A stretch of DNA of 64,000 nt from Haemophilus influenzae (lineage in GTDB: Bacteria > Pseudomonadota > Gammaproteobacteria > Enterobacterales > Pasteurellaceae). The notes beneath the pieces were generated by a model. The model was not told where the DNA came from. It saw only the letters and a list, made by a program, of their open reading frames with translations, and did no database searches. Position numbers and translations under genes: made by a program. The stretch lies in NCBI RefSeq assembly GCF_900475755.1, contig NZ_LS483411.1, positions 930,001-994,000 on the forward strand. The letters are read 5' to 3'. Positions 10,262 through 20,936 of this stretch are shown here, piece by piece (the first letter of the stretch is position 1; every line of letters starts with the position of its first letter).

Positions 10262-11311
10262 ATGTCAAATTTATTTTTTGTGATTTTATTGGCTGTGGGT
10301 TTTGGTGTGTGGAAAGTATTAGATTATTTTCAGCTGCCAAATACTTTTAGTATTTTGTTACTAATTTTGACCGCACTTTCAGGCGTATTATGGTTTTATC
10401 ATCGTTTTGTGGTGCTGCCAAAACGTCATCGTCAAGTGGCACGTGCAGAACAACGTTCTGGTAAAACCTTAAGTGAGGAAGATAAAGCCAAAATTGAACC
10501 GATTTCTGAGGCTTCAGAATTTTTATCTTCACTTTTTCCTGTGCTTGCAGTGGTATTTTTGGTTCGTTCTTTTTTGTTTGAACCGTTTCAAATTCCCTCT
10601 GGCTCAATGGAATCCACCTTACGTGTTGGCGATTTTTTAATTGTGAATAAATATGCTTATGGTGTGAAAGATCCGATTTTTCAAAACACCATTATTGCAG
10701 GCGAAAAACCACAACGTGGCGATGTAATTGTGTTTAAAGCACCACAACAAGCGTTAATTCGTACAGGTCTTGGCGCAACTCGAGCGGCTTTTGCAGAAAA
10801 TCTTGCGTTAAGTTCAAAAGATAATATGTCTGGTGTTGATTATATTAAACGTATTGTTGGAAAGGGCGGAGACCGCATAATTTTTGATGTGGAACAAAAA
10901 ACATTAAAAATTGTATATGGTAAAGAAGGTAAACCTTGTGAAATTGATTGCGAAACCAAGGCGTTTGAATATACACAAAATCCAACAAATCCAGCTTTTC
11001 CTAATGAATTAGAATTGACTGAAAAAGGCGATGTAACACACAATGTGTTAATTAGTGAATATCGTCGTTATTCAGGCTCTGAATTTTTCCCACAAGAGGG
11101 GATGCAAACTGCAGAATGGCTTGTGCCAGAAGGGCAGTATTTTGTGATGGGGGATCATCGCGATCACAGTGATGATAGCCGTTTTTGGGGCTTTGTGCCT
11201 GAAAAAAATATTGTGGGGAAAGCCACTTATATTTGGATGAGCTTAGAAAAAGAAGCGAATGAATGGCCAACAGGTTTCCGTTTTGATCGCTTCTTTACAG
11301 CAATAAAATAA
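10262..11311 (+). CDS. lepB: Signal peptidase I
   Basis: Inner-membrane leader peptidase that cleaves Sec and Tat signal peptides, 349 residues. Hydrophobic segments at about 3-20, 29-46 and 88-103 anchor it. The Ser-Lys dyad is visible: S115 in IPSGSMEST and K196 in [13 protein letters not shown]. The late box [16 protein letters not shown] is also conserved. It overlaps nothing; rnc starts one base after the stop. An uptake signal at 10370 is read as LTALS in a membrane-proximal segment. Confidence 0.98.
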   Translation: MSNLFFVILLAVGFGVWKVLDYFQLPNTFSILLLILTALSGVLWFYHRFVVLPKRHRQVARAEQRSGKTLSEEDKAKIEPISEASEFLSSLFPVLAVVFLVRSFLFEPFQIPSGSMESTLRVGDFLIVNKYAYGVKDPIFQNTIIAGEKPQRGDVIVFKAPQQALIRTGLGATRAAFAENLALSSKDNMSGVDYIKRIVGKGGDRIIFDVEQKTLKIVYGKEGKPCEIDCETKAFEYTQNPTNPAFPNELELTEKGDVTHNVLISEYRRYSGSEFFPQEGMQTAEWLVPEGQYFVMGDHRDHSDDSRFWGFVPEKNIVGKATYIWMSLEKEANEWPTGFRFDRFFTAIK

Positions 11312-11312
11312 G

Positions 11313-11996
11313 ATGAATCATTTAGATCGACTTGAGCGTAAAATCGGCTATTGTTTTAATGATATTGCGCTCTTAAAGCAGGCACTTACGCATCGAAGTG
11401 CGGCAACTCAACATAATGAACGCCTAGAATTCCTAGGCGATTCCATTCTTAATTTCACTATCGCTGAAGCACTTTATCATCAGTTTCCACGTTGTAATGA
11501 AGGAGAACTGAGCCGTATGCGTGCTACTTTGGTACGCGAACCCACTTTAGCGATTTTAGCGCGCCAATTTGAATTAGGCGATTATATGTCGCTTGGTTCT
11601 GGCGAGCTAAAGAGCGGTGGTTTTCGCCGTGAATCTATTCTTGCCGATTGTGTAGAAGCGATTATTGGTGCAATGTCTTTGGATCAAGGATTAGCTGTGA
11701 CGACCCAAGTGATTCGAAATTGGTATCAACAATTATTGGCAGAAATTAAACCGGGCGATAATCAAAAAGATGCGAAAACTCGTTTGCAAGAATATTTACA
11801 GGGTAAACATTTGCCATTGCCAACTTATGAAGTGGTAAATATTCAAGGGGAAGCCCATTGCCAAATTTTCACTGTTGAATGCAAAGTGAAAAGTGCGGAT
11901 AAAATTGACCGCACTTTTGTGGCAAAAGGATCTAGCCGTCGTAAAGCTGAACAAGCGGCAGCAGAACAAATTTTAAAAGAACTGGACATCAAATGA
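11313..11996 (+). CDS. rnc: Ribonuclease III
   Basis: Double-strand-specific endoribonuclease for rRNA and mRNA processing, 227 residues (E. coli 226). The signature [11 protein letters not shown] holds catalytic acidic residues, DCVEAIIGA supplies the second acidic pair, and a dsRNA-binding domain occupies about 155-225 ([11 protein letters not shown] to [13 protein letters not shown]). The stop overlaps the era start by four bases (ATGA), giving translational coupling. Confidence 0.98.
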   Translation: MNHLDRLERKIGYCFNDIALLKQALTHRSAATQHNERLEFLGDSILNFTIAEALYHQFPRCNEGELSRMRATLVREPTLAILARQFELGDYMSLGSGELKSGGFRRESILADCVEAIIGAMSLDQGLAVTTQVIRNWYQQLLAEIKPGDNQKDAKTRLQEYLQGKHLPLPTYEVVNIQGEAHCQIFTVECKVKSADKIDRTFVAKGSSRRKAEQAAAEQILKELDIK

Positions 11997-12901
11997 CCGA
12001 ACAATTCGACAAAACCTATTGCGGCTTTATTGCTATCGTAGGTCGCCCAAATGTGGGTAAATCAACGCTCTTAAATAAAATTTTAGGACAAAAAATTTCA
12101 ATTACATCACGTAAAGCACAAACTACCCGTCACCGCATTGTGGGAATTAAAACTGAAGGGGCGTATCAAGAAATCTATGTGGATACGCCAGGGCTTCATA
12201 TTGAAGAGAAGCGTGCAATTAACCGCTTAATGAACCGCGCCGCAAGTAGTGCTATCGGCGATGTTGATTTAATTATTTTTGTTGTTGATGGCACACACTG
12301 GAATGCAGATGATGAGATGGTGCTAAACAAATTACGCAATGCAAAATCCCCCGTTGTGCTTGCTATCAACAAAGTAGATAACATCAAAAATAAAGATGAT
12401 TTATTGCCGTTTATTACAGATCTTAGCAGTAAATTTAACTTTGCTCACATTGTGCCAATTTCTGCACAGCGTGGTAATAATGTTCATGAATTAGAGAAAA
12501 TTGTACGCCAATCTTTACGCGAAGGTGTGCATCATTTCCCAGAAGATTATGTTACAGACCGTTCACAACGTTTTATGGCATCGGAAATAATCCGTGAAAA
12601 ATTAATGCGTTTTACGGGAGAAGAATTGCCTTACTCTGTTACTGTTGAAATCGAACAATTCAAAGTGAATGAACGTGGTACTTATGAAATAAATGGCTTA
12701 ATTCTGGTTGAACGTGAAGGTCAGAAAAAAATGGTAATTGGTGCGGGCGGTCAAAAAATTAAAACTATTGGTATGGAAGCACGTGCTGATATGGAACGTT
12801 TATTTGATAACAAAGTCCATCTTGAACTTTGGGTAAAAGTGAAATCAGGTTGGGCAGATGATGAACGTGCGCTGCGCAGTTTAGGATATATGGATGAATA
12901 A
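11993..12901 (+). CDS. era: GTPase Era
   Basis: GTP-binding protein that joins ribosome 30S assembly to cell-cycle progression, 302 residues (E. coli 301). Motifs are GRPNVGKS (G1), TTRHR (G2), DTPGLH (G3) and NKVD (G4). The C-terminal KH domain includes [11 protein letters not shown], which binds the 3' end of 16S rRNA. Its ATG lies inside the rnc stop region. No recO follows; instead an uptake signal (12902) and a terminator separate it from convergent rsmC. Confidence 0.98.
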   Translation: MTEQFDKTYCGFIAIVGRPNVGKSTLLNKILGQKISITSRKAQTTRHRIVGIKTEGAYQEIYVDTPGLHIEEKRAINRLMNRAASSAIGDVDLIIFVVDGTHWNADDEMVLNKLRNAKSPVVLAINKVDNIKNKDDLLPFITDLSSKFNFAHIVPISAQRGNNVHELEKIVRQSLREGVHHFPEDYVTDRSQRFMASEIIREKLMRFTGEELPYSVTVEIEQFKVNERGTYEINGLILVEREGQKKMVIGAGGQKIKTIGMEARADMERLFDNKVHLELWVKVKSGWADDERALRSLGYMDE

Positions 12902-12930
12902 AGTGCGGTAAAATTTATTCGCATAATAAA

Positions 12931-12962
12931 AATCCCCATTATTGTGATGGGGATTTTTTGTT
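12931..12962. terminator. Bidirectional terminator between era and rsmC
   Basis: A 10-base stem AAATCCCCAT/ATGGGGATTT (12931-12940 and 12948-12957) around a 7-base loop, with T-runs in both directions. It is positioned between convergent genes. Confidence 0.88.
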
Positions 12963-12963
12963 T

Positions 12964-13956
12964 TTAACTTTTCACTGAATACACTTTAAATTTTCCTGTT
13001 TGAGCAAGAACTTGATAATCATTGAAATGTTGTTTAAGTAGCTCGGGATAAGGCAAAAATGCATTGGCGACAATGCGTAATTCTCCACCTTGATTGAGAT
13101 GCCATTTCGCTTGAGTGATAAGTTCTTTTACGGCTCGATAGGCGGTATCAATGCCATCGTGGAATGGTGGATTTGAAATGATCAAATCAAATTTTCCTTG
13201 TACATCAGAAAAGACATCACTGGCGTAAACCTCGCCTTGTAATTGATATTCAGAAAGTGTTTTACGCGCTGATTCTAATGCCATTGCGTGAATATCTGCC
13301 ATCGTAATTTGTGCGTTAGGCGAGCGTTTTTTTATCATAGAGCCAATTACCCCCGCGCCACAGCCAAGATCGAGCACTTTTCCTTTTATTTTATTATCAA
13401 TGGTTGAAAGTAACAGTTCCGTGCCTGTGTCTAATTCCGCCGCACTAAATACCCCAGGTAAACTATATATAGTTAAGTCTTCTAGCGTAGAATGTTGATA
13501 GGTTTTCCAGAAATTTTTAAGTTCAAAGTGCGGTTTATTTTGGAGTGAAAAATGATATAAACCACAACGGCGAGCAGAGTCAATTTTTGCTATTTCCCCA
13601 TAGGGTGCTAATGTTTTTTCTACTGAACGTACGCCACAACGATTTTCGCCAATAATTAATATTTCTTGACCAATAGGAGCTTGAGACAATAGTTGAAGCA
13701 GTTGGAAATTGACTTCTTGTTTGTTTTTAGTCCAATAATAAACGATTAAATCGGCTTGACCTTGAAATTCAACGGAAAAATTGACCGCACTTTGCGTTCT
13801 TGCATAGTCAAAATAGCAGCTCCAAATTTGGATTGATTGGCATTTTGAGGCTAATGTTTGAGGAAAATTATCAGAAATTCCTCCAGCAAATAATACCGAT
13901 TTACCATTAAAAAATGAAAGATGGCGTTCTAAAACTTGGCTCTCTAGAGAAATCAC
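12964..13956 (-). CDS. rsmC: 16S rRNA (guanine1207-N2)-methyltransferase RsmC
   Basis: SAM-dependent methyltransferase acting on G1207 of the 30S subunit, 330 residues (E. coli 343). The N-terminal half is a degenerate methyltransferase-like domain. The C-terminal half has the SAM loop LDLGCGAGVIG and the catalytic NPPFHDG. Divergent from holD with a 104-base gap, the same arrangement as in E. coli. Uptake signals at 13526 and 13784 lie inside. Confidence 0.97.
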   Translation of the reverse strand: MISLESQVLERHLSFFNGKSVLFAGGISDNFPQTLASKCQSIQIWSCYFDYARTQSAVNFSVEFQGQADLIVYYWTKNKQEVNFQLLQLLSQAPIGQEILIIGENRCGVRSVEKTLAPYGEIAKIDSARRCGLYHFSLQNKPHFELKNFWKTYQHSTLEDLTIYSLPGVFSAAELDTGTELLLSTIDNKIKGKVLDLGCGAGVIGSMIKKRSPNAQITMADIHAMALESARKTLSEYQLQGEVYASDVFSDVQGKFDLIISNPPFHDGIDTAYRAVKELITQAKWHLNQGGELRIVANAFLPYPELLKQHFNDYQVLAQTGKFKVYSVKS

Positions 13957-14060
13957 GCTTTGAATCCTGTGGGTTATTAGTTAAAATTATGCGTCATTTT
14001 AGCAAAGATTAATAAAAGAAATTAACACTATTTTTCAAGCAACGTTTTAAAAATTCACTT

Positions 14061-14465
14061 ATGAACAGACGCGATCTTCTTTTACAAGAAATGGGCATTT
14101 CCCAGTGGGAATTATATCGCCCCGAGGTACTGCAAGGTTCAGTAGGAATCAGTGTGGCAGAGAATATTCGCTTTATCACTGTTTCCGATGAGAATATCAG
14201 TAGCTCGCCTTTGTTGGCTGATGTGCTGTTAAGCCTTGATCTTAAAAAAGAAAATTGCTTATGTTTGAATTACGATCAAATCCAGCATATGGAATGTAAG
14301 CAGCCTATTCGTTATTGGTTACTATCAGAAAATAGCGACCAAATTGACCGCACTTTAGCATTTTGTGTGCAGGCAGAGCAGGTTTATCGCTCGCCAAGTT
14401 GGCAGCAATTTCAATCTAATCATCAAGCCAAACGAGCGTTATGGCAACAAATTCAGCAGTCTTAA
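14061..14465 (+). CDS. holD: DNA polymerase III psi subunit
   Basis: Clamp-loader accessory subunit that links chi to the tau/gamma complex, 134 residues (E. coli 137). The N-terminal MNRRDLLLQEMGISQWELYRPEVLQG is the conserved chi-binding opening of psi (family pattern). The first gene of a pair with rimI, whose chosen start lies 2 bases after the holD stop. An uptake signal at 14347 is read as RTLAF. Confidence 0.94.
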   Translation: MNRRDLLLQEMGISQWELYRPEVLQGSVGISVAENIRFITVSDENISSSPLLADVLLSLDLKKENCLCLNYDQIQHMECKQPIRYWLLSENSDQIDRTLAFCVQAEQVYRSPSWQQFQSNHQAKRALWQQIQQS

Positions 14466-14467
14466 TT

Positions 14468-14908
14468 ATGTCTATTATTTCTCAAATTGAAGCCTGTGAT
14501 TTCGAGCGATTGTATGAAATCGAACAGCAAGCACATCTGGTGCCTTGGTCGCTGGGGACGTTAAAAAATAATCAAGGGGAGCGTTATCTCAATTTAAAAT
14601 TAATTGAGAATAATCAGATTATCGGTTTTGCGATTTGCCAAACCGTATTAGATGAAGCGAATTTGTTTAATATTGCGATTTTGCCTAATTATCAAGGTTG
14701 TGGATTTGGCAAATTATTGTTAGGCGAATTAATCTTTCAATTAAAGGAAAGAGGTGTACAGACTTTATGGCTAGAAGTCAGAGAGTCTAACCCTGCTCGT
14801 TTCTTGTATGAAAAAGTTGGTTTTAATGAAGTCGATATTCGGAAAAATTATTATCCGAAACCCAGTGGTGGACGAGAAAATGCCGTGGTAATGGCGTGTT
14901 ATCTATAG
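14468..14908 (+). CDS. rimI: Ribosomal protein S18-alanine N-acetyltransferase RimI
   Basis: GNAT-family enzyme acetylating the N-terminal alanine of S18, 146 residues from the chosen ATG (E. coli 148). I prefer 14468 over the in-frame ATG at 14441, because 14441 lies inside holD and 14468 gives the usual opening ISQIEACDFERLYEIEQQAH. The acetyl-CoA loop (LPNYQGCGFGKLLL) and the catalytic-region VRESNPARFLYEKVGF are visible. Confidence 0.95.
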   Translation: MSIISQIEACDFERLYEIEQQAHLVPWSLGTLKNNQGERYLNLKLIENNQIIGFAICQTVLDEANLFNIAILPNYQGCGFGKLLLGELIFQLKERGVQTLWLEVRESNPARFLYEKVGFNEVDIRKNYYPKPSGGRENAVVMACYL

Positions 14909-14919
14909 ATTTAAATAAT

Positions 14920-14948
14920 TAGCCTAGATATTTCTAGGCTATATTTTT
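14920..14948. terminator. Terminator between rimI and fdhE
   Basis: A perfect 9-base stem TAGCCTAGA/TCTAGGCTA around TATT, followed by a T-run on the plus strand. It lies between convergent rimI and fdhE, 11 bases past rimI. Confidence 0.82.
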
Positions 14949-15856
14949 TATGCTTCTTCTGCAGGAAAAACAAATGGATTTAATCCGCTTCGTGCGAAAC
15001 CTTTTTCTTCCATTTCAATATCTAAGAAAATAGAAGCCAAATCGTCGGCTACAGGCTCTACATGAGGATCTTTTTCTTGGAACATAATTTTCAAGTAACT
15101 TTCACAGCTACCACAGGTTTCAGCACGAACAAGTGCAAGTTCTTCATCTAACGACCACATTTCGAGTTTGTCGTGGCTATTACAATTGGTGCATTGTGCG
15201 CGTACTAAATTCCATTCACTTTCACATAAATTACAATGTAAGTAGCGTAACCCTTGTGATGTACCAATTTGTACAATACTTGCCACAGGTAAAGAACCAC
15301 AAACAGGGCAGTGATGTAAATTTTCGGCGTTCTCAACTTGGCTATTATGGGGAATTTGCTGGGCGAGCTGTAGCCAATAAAGAGAAAGTGCAGCCCAAAT
15401 AAAGACGGCTTTATCACTGCTAACTAAATTAAATTCTTGTGCTAAGAGTTTATTTGCCATTTCTTCTAAGTCGGCAGAGGATGCTTTTTCAAGAAATTCA
15501 ATTGTCGCAGCGACTTGCTCATTAGCCTTTGGTTTAATTTCATCAAGAATTTCAGTTAAGTATTCGCGCCAGATGCTGTTTCTTTTAAAGGTTTTTGCAT
15601 TTAGTGGCTTGATATCATTTAGCTGTTCAAACTGTTGTGGCGGTAAAGGATTTTTTTCTAACGTGGAAAGTTGGCTTTCAACTATGTCTGCGGCAAATAA
15701 TAAATAATCAGATAGAGGATGATTTTGTGCTAAGTCTCTTAAACGTTTTGCTCTGCGTAGGTAAAGATTTTTAGGATTGGCAAATAAAATCGCTGGGGCT
15801 TGATATGTATTTGCCACTTGTTTAATTTCTGATTCAGATAAGATTTTGATACTCAT
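14948..15856 (-). CDS. fdhE: Formate dehydrogenase accessory protein FdhE
   Basis: Cytoplasmic maturation factor for respiratory formate dehydrogenases, 302 residues (E. coli 309). It has several zinc-ribbon cysteine pairs: [21 protein letters not shown] and CGSC, in the order typical of rubredoxin-like FdhE. It is the last gene of fdxG-fdxH-fdnI-fdhE, separated from fdnI by 71 bases holding an inverted uptake-signal hairpin, so it may be expressed by read-through or from its own start site. Confidence 0.96.
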   Translation of the reverse strand: MSIKILSESEIKQVANTYQAPAILFANPKNLYLRRAKRLRDLAQNHPLSDYLLFAADIVESQLSTLEKNPLPPQQFEQLNDIKPLNAKTFKRNSIWREYLTEILDEIKPKANEQVAATIEFLEKASSADLEEMANKLLAQEFNLVSSDKAVFIWAALSLYWLQLAQQIPHNSQVENAENLHHCPVCGSLPVASIVQIGTSQGLRYLHCNLCESEWNLVRAQCTNCNSHDKLEMWSLDEELALVRAETCGSCESYLKIMFQEKDPHVEPVADDLASIFLDIEMEEKGFARSGLNPFVFPAEEA

Positions 15857-15876
15857 ATTCTTCTCACTTTTATAAT

Positions 15877-15911
15877 AAAAAGTGCGGTCAATTTTAACCG
15901 CACTTTTTTCT
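15877..15911 (-). terminator. Inverted uptake-signal hairpin after fdnI
   Basis: AAAAAGTGCGGT (15877-15888) and ACCGCACTTTTTT (15897-15909) form a 12-base stem around 8 bases, with T-runs on both strands. It lies between fdnI and fdhE, both on the minus strand, so it should end or attenuate the fdxG-fdxH-fdnI transcript before fdhE. Confidence 0.75.
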
Positions 15912-15927
15912 TTTTCAGGATTTGAGC

Positions 15928-16647
15928 TTATTTGCCAAATCCTTTAAATAAGACTTTGGTTTTACCTACTTTTTTGCCAGATTGCTCGTTGAGTAAATCT
16001 TCTTCAAGTTTTGATAAAACTTCTTCACGATACCATCTTGGGTGATGTTTTTTCGCCCAACGAACAGTAACCCAACCTTCAACAATACCGCGAATTGATC
16101 CTTTAACCCAAAATGCCATATATATATGCACCAAGATACCCGTGAATAACATAAAAGCACTTGCAGAGTGGAGTAAAATAGCAATTCGCAATACTGGGAT
16201 TGAGAAGTAATGTGAAAAATATTGACGCCACATAATGATGCCAGTGACTAATAAGGTTACCATCGCCAAGTTTAATGTCCAAAAGAGCATTTTTTGACCA
16301 AGGTTATATTTACCGTTGTCAGCAACTGCGTGTTCATTCCCTTTAAGCACTTCAACGACACCTTTTGCCCAGCGAATATCGTTTTTTTCTGGAATATTGT
16401 GATCCCAGTACAATAACGCTAAGTAGATGAAAGCGAAGAACATTAAAATCCCAGTGAATGGGTGAATGGCGCGCGCAATTTGTGGTGTACCCAAAATTTC
16501 TGTGAGCCAAGCAAAGTCAGGGAAGAAAAATGCAACACCAGTGAACATCGTCATAAAAAAGCAAATAACCAACATCCAGTGACTAATACGCGCTGGGGTT
16601 CTATGACGGATAACGCGAGTATCGTTGCTAATTTCAATTTTACTCAT
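15928..16647 (-). CDS. fdnI: Formate dehydrogenase cytochrome b556 gamma subunit
   Basis: Membrane cytochrome b that passes electrons from FdxH to the quinone pool, 239 residues (E. coli FdoI 211, FdnI 217). Four hydrophobic segments are visible, with haem-ligand histidines in segment contexts such as [17 protein letters not shown] and [11 protein letters not shown] chose the ATG at 16647, which follows AAGGGGGAAAAC and overlaps the fdxH stop (AATGAGTAA); a longer upstream frame would lie inside fdxH. Confidence 0.95.
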   Translation of the reverse strand: MSKIEISNDTRVIRHRTPARISHWMLVICFFMTMFTGVAFFFPDFAWLTEILGTPQIARAIHPFTGILMFFAFIYLALLYWDHNIPEKNDIRWAKGVVEVLKGNEHAVADNGKYNLGQKMLFWTLNLAMVTLLVTGIIMWRQYFSHYFSIPVLRIAILLHSASAFMLFTGILVHIYMAFWVKGSIRGIVEGWVTVRWAKKHHPRWYREEVLSKLEEDLLNEQSGKKVGKTKVLFKGFGK

Positions 16648-17578
16648 TGTTTTCCCCCTTAGACGGTTTATTTTCTTCAAATTCGTGATGATGATCTTCT
16701 ACATCTTCTTCTACATTTGGGCCAACGGTTAAGTAATGTGCAACTTCTGCTAGAGCTAGACCACCCATTGCCACTGCAGCGACTGGTTTCAATACATCTT
16801 TCCATAAGGTCACACTCAAATCAATTTGAGGATCTTTTGGAAGACCATTGTAAAGCTCAGGTTTATCTGCGTGATGCAACACATACATTACGTGTGTACC
16901 GCCTACACCTGGAGGATCGTAAAGTCCCGCATTTTCATAACCACGAGATTTTAAATCTACAACACGTTGTTCTGCGTAAATTTTCATTTCTTCTTTAGAG
17001 CCGAAACGAATCGCACCTGTTGGACAGGTTTTCACGCAAGCTGGTTCTTGTCCAACAGAAACACGATCAACACAAAGGGTGCATTTGTATACACGATTGT
17101 CTTCAGGATTCATTCGTGGAATATTGAATGGACAGCCTGCAATACAATAACCACAACCAATACATTTATCGGATTGGAAATCCACAATACCGTTAGCATA
17201 TTGAATGATTGCACCCGGTGCAGGACAAGCCTTTAAACAACCAGGTTCTGCGCAATGCATACAGCCATCTTTACGAATCAGCCATTCTAAACGATCGTTT
17301 TCTTCAACTTCGTTAAAACGCATCACCGTCCACGCTTTTGCATCAAGATCAACTGGATTGTCATAAACCCCAACACATTGTGCATTGACATCAGAGCGAA
17401 TATCATTCCACTCTGAACAACCCACTTGGCAGGCTTTACATCCGATACAAGTTGAAACATCAATTAATTTTGCGACTTCGACTTTATGATCTCTCGCTTG
17501 TGGTGCTGGTGTTAAACCAGATGTTGCGGAGATTTTAATAACGTCTTGCGTTTGAACGCCTTGAGCAGTTCCGGCCAT
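16640..17578 (-). CDS. fdxH: Formate dehydrogenase iron-sulfur beta subunit
   Basis: Electron-transfer subunit with four [4Fe-4S] clusters, 312 residues. Cysteine groups are visible in order: [37 protein letters not shown] and CTLCVDR...CVKTCP. A single hydrophobic stretch near residues 247-270 anchors it in the membrane. The ATG at 17578 follows GGGAGG and starts just after the fdxG stop; the longer frame up to 17602 lies in fdxG. The final four codons overlap fdnI. Confidence 0.96.
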   Translation of the reverse strand: MAGTAQGVQTQDVIKISATSGLTPAPQARDHKVEVAKLIDVSTCIGCKACQVGCSEWNDIRSDVNAQCVGVYDNPVDLDAKAWTVMRFNEVEENDRLEWLIRKDGCMHCAEPGCLKACPAPGAIIQYANGIVDFQSDKCIGCGYCIAGCPFNIPRMNPEDNRVYKCTLCVDRVSVGQEPACVKTCPTGAIRFGSKEEMKIYAEQRVVDLKSRGYENAGLYDPPGVGGTHVMYVLHHADKPELYNGLPKDPQIDLSVTLWKDVLKPVAAVAMGGLALAEVAHYLTVGPNVEEDVEDHHHEFEENKPSKGENNE

Positions 17579-17579
17579 A

Positions 17580-20500
17580 TTATGCCTCCCCAACTTTTTC
17601 AATATTTACCAAGAATGTTTTGTATTCTGGTGTTTGCGTGATTGCCTCACCCCAAGATGGTGTTAAGGTATTAGTAGAGAATCCACGGTTACCTTTGCCA
17701 TTCAATGCCTTCATATTCCAGTGAATTGGAAGACCTATATGGTGTACGACACGTCCATCAATTTCGAGATCTTTAAGACGTTTTGTAACCACGGCAACCG
17801 CTTTAATATAGCCACGACGAGAAGTAATTTTTACCATATCGCCTTTTTGGATGCCTTTTTCTGCCGCTAATTTTTCGCCAATTTCCACAAATTGTTGTGG
17901 TTGTGCGATGATATTTAATGCGGATTGTGCAGTCCAGCTGTGGAAATGCTCGGTTAAACGATAAGTTGTTGCTACAAATGGATAGTCTTTATTTGAACCA
18001 ATAAATTCACGATCTTCTTTATAGATACGTAAAGTTGGATCTGTCACTACATTTGGATGAAGTGGGTTTGTATCAATTGGGCTTTCAACTGGTTCATAGT
18101 GTTCTGGCATTGGGCCATTTGCAATTTTATCAACGGCAAATAAACGTCCTACGCCTTCTGCGGACATAATGAACGGCCCAGTATCAGAACCTGGTGGTTG
18201 CGTGCCGTAGTCAGCAATATCAAACCAGTTCCAGTTTTTACCGTTCCATTTGATTAATTGGCGGTTTTTATCCCAAGGATTACCATTGATATCTAATGAT
18301 GCACGGCTATAAAGTACGCGGCGGTTTGCAGGCCATGCAAAGCCCCAGCCAATAGTACAACCTAAACCCGATGGATCTGAATTATCGCGATTAGCAGTTT
18401 GGTTGCCTTTTTCAGTCCATTGACCAACATATAACCAGTTACCTGATGTTGTTGTACCATCATCACGTAAATGTGCAAATCCATTGAGTAATTGACCTTT
18501 CTTGTACATCAAGTTACCGTTTGGATCATAAAGATCTTCAAGTGCATAACCATTTAATTCTTTGGCTAATTCAACCGCACTTGGTGAGTGTGGTTGAGCA
18601 TAATTCCAAGTCATTGCTTCAAAAGATTTAATGCCTTGACCACCCTCTTTTTTATAAAGTTCGTGCATTTCTTCGCGTAGCATAGAAAGAATATCAACAT
18701 CAGGTAAGGCTTCTCCCGGTTGATCGCAACCTTTCCAGTGCCATTGAGCCCAGCGACCAGAATTAACGATTGATCCGTCTTCTTCTGCGAAACAAGTAGT
18801 TGGTAAACGGAAAACTTCTGTTTGAATTTCCGCAGGATTTACATCATTTGACTCACCAAAATTTCTCCAAAATTCTGATGATTCAGTTTGTAATGGATCC
18901 ATAACGACTAAGTATTTCAGTTTACTCATACCAGATAACGTTTTATTTTTATTTGGTAGTGCATTTAATACGTTAAAACCTTGTAAAATCCAACCGTGTA
19001 ATTTGCCTTCATTCATCAATTTAACGTGAGTAATCGGATCATATAAGCGATCTGCTTTTGGTAAGAAATCGAATCCCCAGCCATTTTCCTTAGTGGCATT
19101 ATCTCCGTAGAAAGTTTTCATCATACTGACAAAGAATTTTGAAGTATGACGATAATAGTTCACTTGGTTTGGAACGATATCTTTTGGTGTAATTGCGTTA
19201 ATGTATTGATCGTAAGAGGTATCTTTATCGTTTGGCAAACGCATATAACCTGGTAAAGACATTGGCAATAAGCCCATATCTGTCGTACCTTGAACATTGG
19301 AGTGTCCACGTAATGCGTTAATACCGCCACCTGGCATCCCCATATTACCTAAAAGTAATTGGATTATCGCCATTGAGCGAATATTTTGTGTACCGATTGA
19401 ATGCTCTGTAAAACCTAATGCATATAGATGCGTCATCGTTTTATTTGGTACTGATGTCTTACCAATTTCTTCACAGATTTGTAAGAAGAGTTTTTGTTTT
19501 ACACCTGTAATACGCTCAACCATTTCTGGGGTATAACGAGAAACGTGCTCTTTTAAGATGTTAATGACACAACGAGGATGTTGTAATGTCATATCACGTT
19601 TAGCGTGACTATTTTCATCAAATTGGTAGTTCCATTTAGATTTATCGTAGTTACGTTTTTCTTCGTCATACCCTACAAATAAACCATCTTCAAATTTGAA
19701 ACCTTCATCAATTAAGAATGAAGCATTGGTATAGTGTTTAACATATTCGTGTTGAATTTGATTCGTTTCCAATAGGTAACGGATCACGCCCATTAAGAAC
19801 GTAATATCAGAACCAGAACGAATTGGTGCGTGTAAATCTGCAACGGATGCTGTACGGTTAAAACGCGGATCAATAACGATGATTTTCGCACCGTTTTTCT
19901 TCGCTTCAATTGCCCAACGGAAGCCAACAGGATGAGCTTCTGCAGGGTTACCGCCTTGAACGATGATTAAGTTGGCATTTTTAATATCAACCCAGTTATT
20001 TGTCATGGCACCGCGACCAAATGATGGAGCAAGACTTGCTACCGTTGGTCCGTGTCAAGTATTCGCTTGGTTACATACTGGCACCATACCGAGCATTCGA
20101 ATCCACTTTTGCGTTAATAACGCAGCTTCATTGCTCATTGCTGATGCAGTCATAATTCCTGTCGTTGCCCAACGATTAACCGTTTTTCCACTTGCATCTT
20201 TTTCAACAAAGTTGGCATCTCGGTCATCTTTCATTAAACGAGCAATACGTTTAATGGCATCTTTCCAAGAAATTCGTTCCCATTTATCAGAACCGGGTGC
20301 ACGATATTGAGGATATAAAGAACGGCTTTCACTATTGACATAATCGAGTGCACCAGCACCTTTCGGGCAAAGTGCACCACGACTGACTGGGTGATCTGGA
20401 TCGCCTTCAATATGAAAGAGTTTTGAACGAGTATTTGTGCCAGTATGGCTACCTAATGAATTGTAAGGTTTGCCTGTGCTATATAACAACATACCGCAAC

Positions 20501-20666
20501 TTACAGCGCAGTATGTACAGGTGTTACGGGATTCAAACGCACGTAATAATTTATATTCGCGTGGTGCAGCTAATACATTTGCTGGAGCAAAGCCCAACAT
20601 TGCAGCTGACGTTCCCGCCATACCTCCTGCACAGATCTTGAAGAATTTTCTTCTTGAGACCTGCAT
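17580..20666 (-). CDS. fdxG: Formate dehydrogenase alpha subunit, selenocysteine-containing
   Basis: Periplasm-facing catalytic subunit with molybdopterin guanine dinucleotide; oxidises formate to CO2. The frame is interrupted by one TGA (20055-20057), in the context [23 protein letters not shown], which is where the FdnG/FdoG family has selenocysteine. I therefore read through it as codon 204, giving 1028 residues (E. coli FdnG 1015). The start at 20666 follows AAAGGAGTG and gives a Tat signal with SRRKFF; an ATG at 20687 lacks a site. A [4Fe-4S] set [10 protein letters not shown]...CPKGA is N-terminal. Divergent from fdhD. Confidence 0.97.
20018..20057 (-). other. UGA selenocysteine codon and predicted SECIS hairpin in fdxG
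   Basis: The TGA at 20057-20055 is followed on the minus strand by sequence nearly the same as the E. coli fdnG element. GCAAG and CTTGC (20039-20030) form the apical stem, with the loop T about 18 bases downstream of the TGA, as bacterial SelB hairpins require. The selA, selB and selC genes are not in this window. Confidence 0.85.
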
Positions 20667-20866
20667 AATCACTCCTTTCAACAACAAGTTGTTGAGATAT
20701 TATAGATAGTAATAAAATTCGTTTAGTAGCTAGATTATGTTGATTTCGTTAAAATAACACTCTCTAGTATATAAATCATCGAAAAAACGCTGATTTATTA
20801 GGTGGCTAGGATAACGATTTTTTAACGATAAATCCATAATCAAATAATATTAGCTTCAACAAATAT

Positions 20867-20882
20867 TGTGATCTAGATCATA
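20867..20882 (+). promoter_or_regulatory. CRP/FNR-type palindrome between fdxG and fdhD
   Basis: TGTGATCTAGATCATA in the 270-base divergent region. It matches the CRP pattern TGTGA-N6-TCACA with one change and contains the FNR core TGAT-N4-ATCA exactly. It is 55 bases before the fdhD start and about 200 bases before fdxG. I cannot tell from sequence which regulator uses it. The rest of 20667-20936 is AT-rich with no other firm feature. Confidence 0.55.
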
Positions 20883-20936
20883 AATATAAAAATAATTTAA
20901 CAGATTTTTTACATTTAACTGATGGGCAGGTAATAA

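Noticed and set aside
15133..15417. Open frames opposite fdhE (both strands)
   Set aside because: They lie wholly inside a well supported gene and have no ribosome sites.
20055..20057. Stop codon splitting fdxG into two genes, or a frameshift
   Set aside because: Both parts are in the same frame, the TGA is at the family selenocysteine position and is followed by a SECIS-like hairpin.
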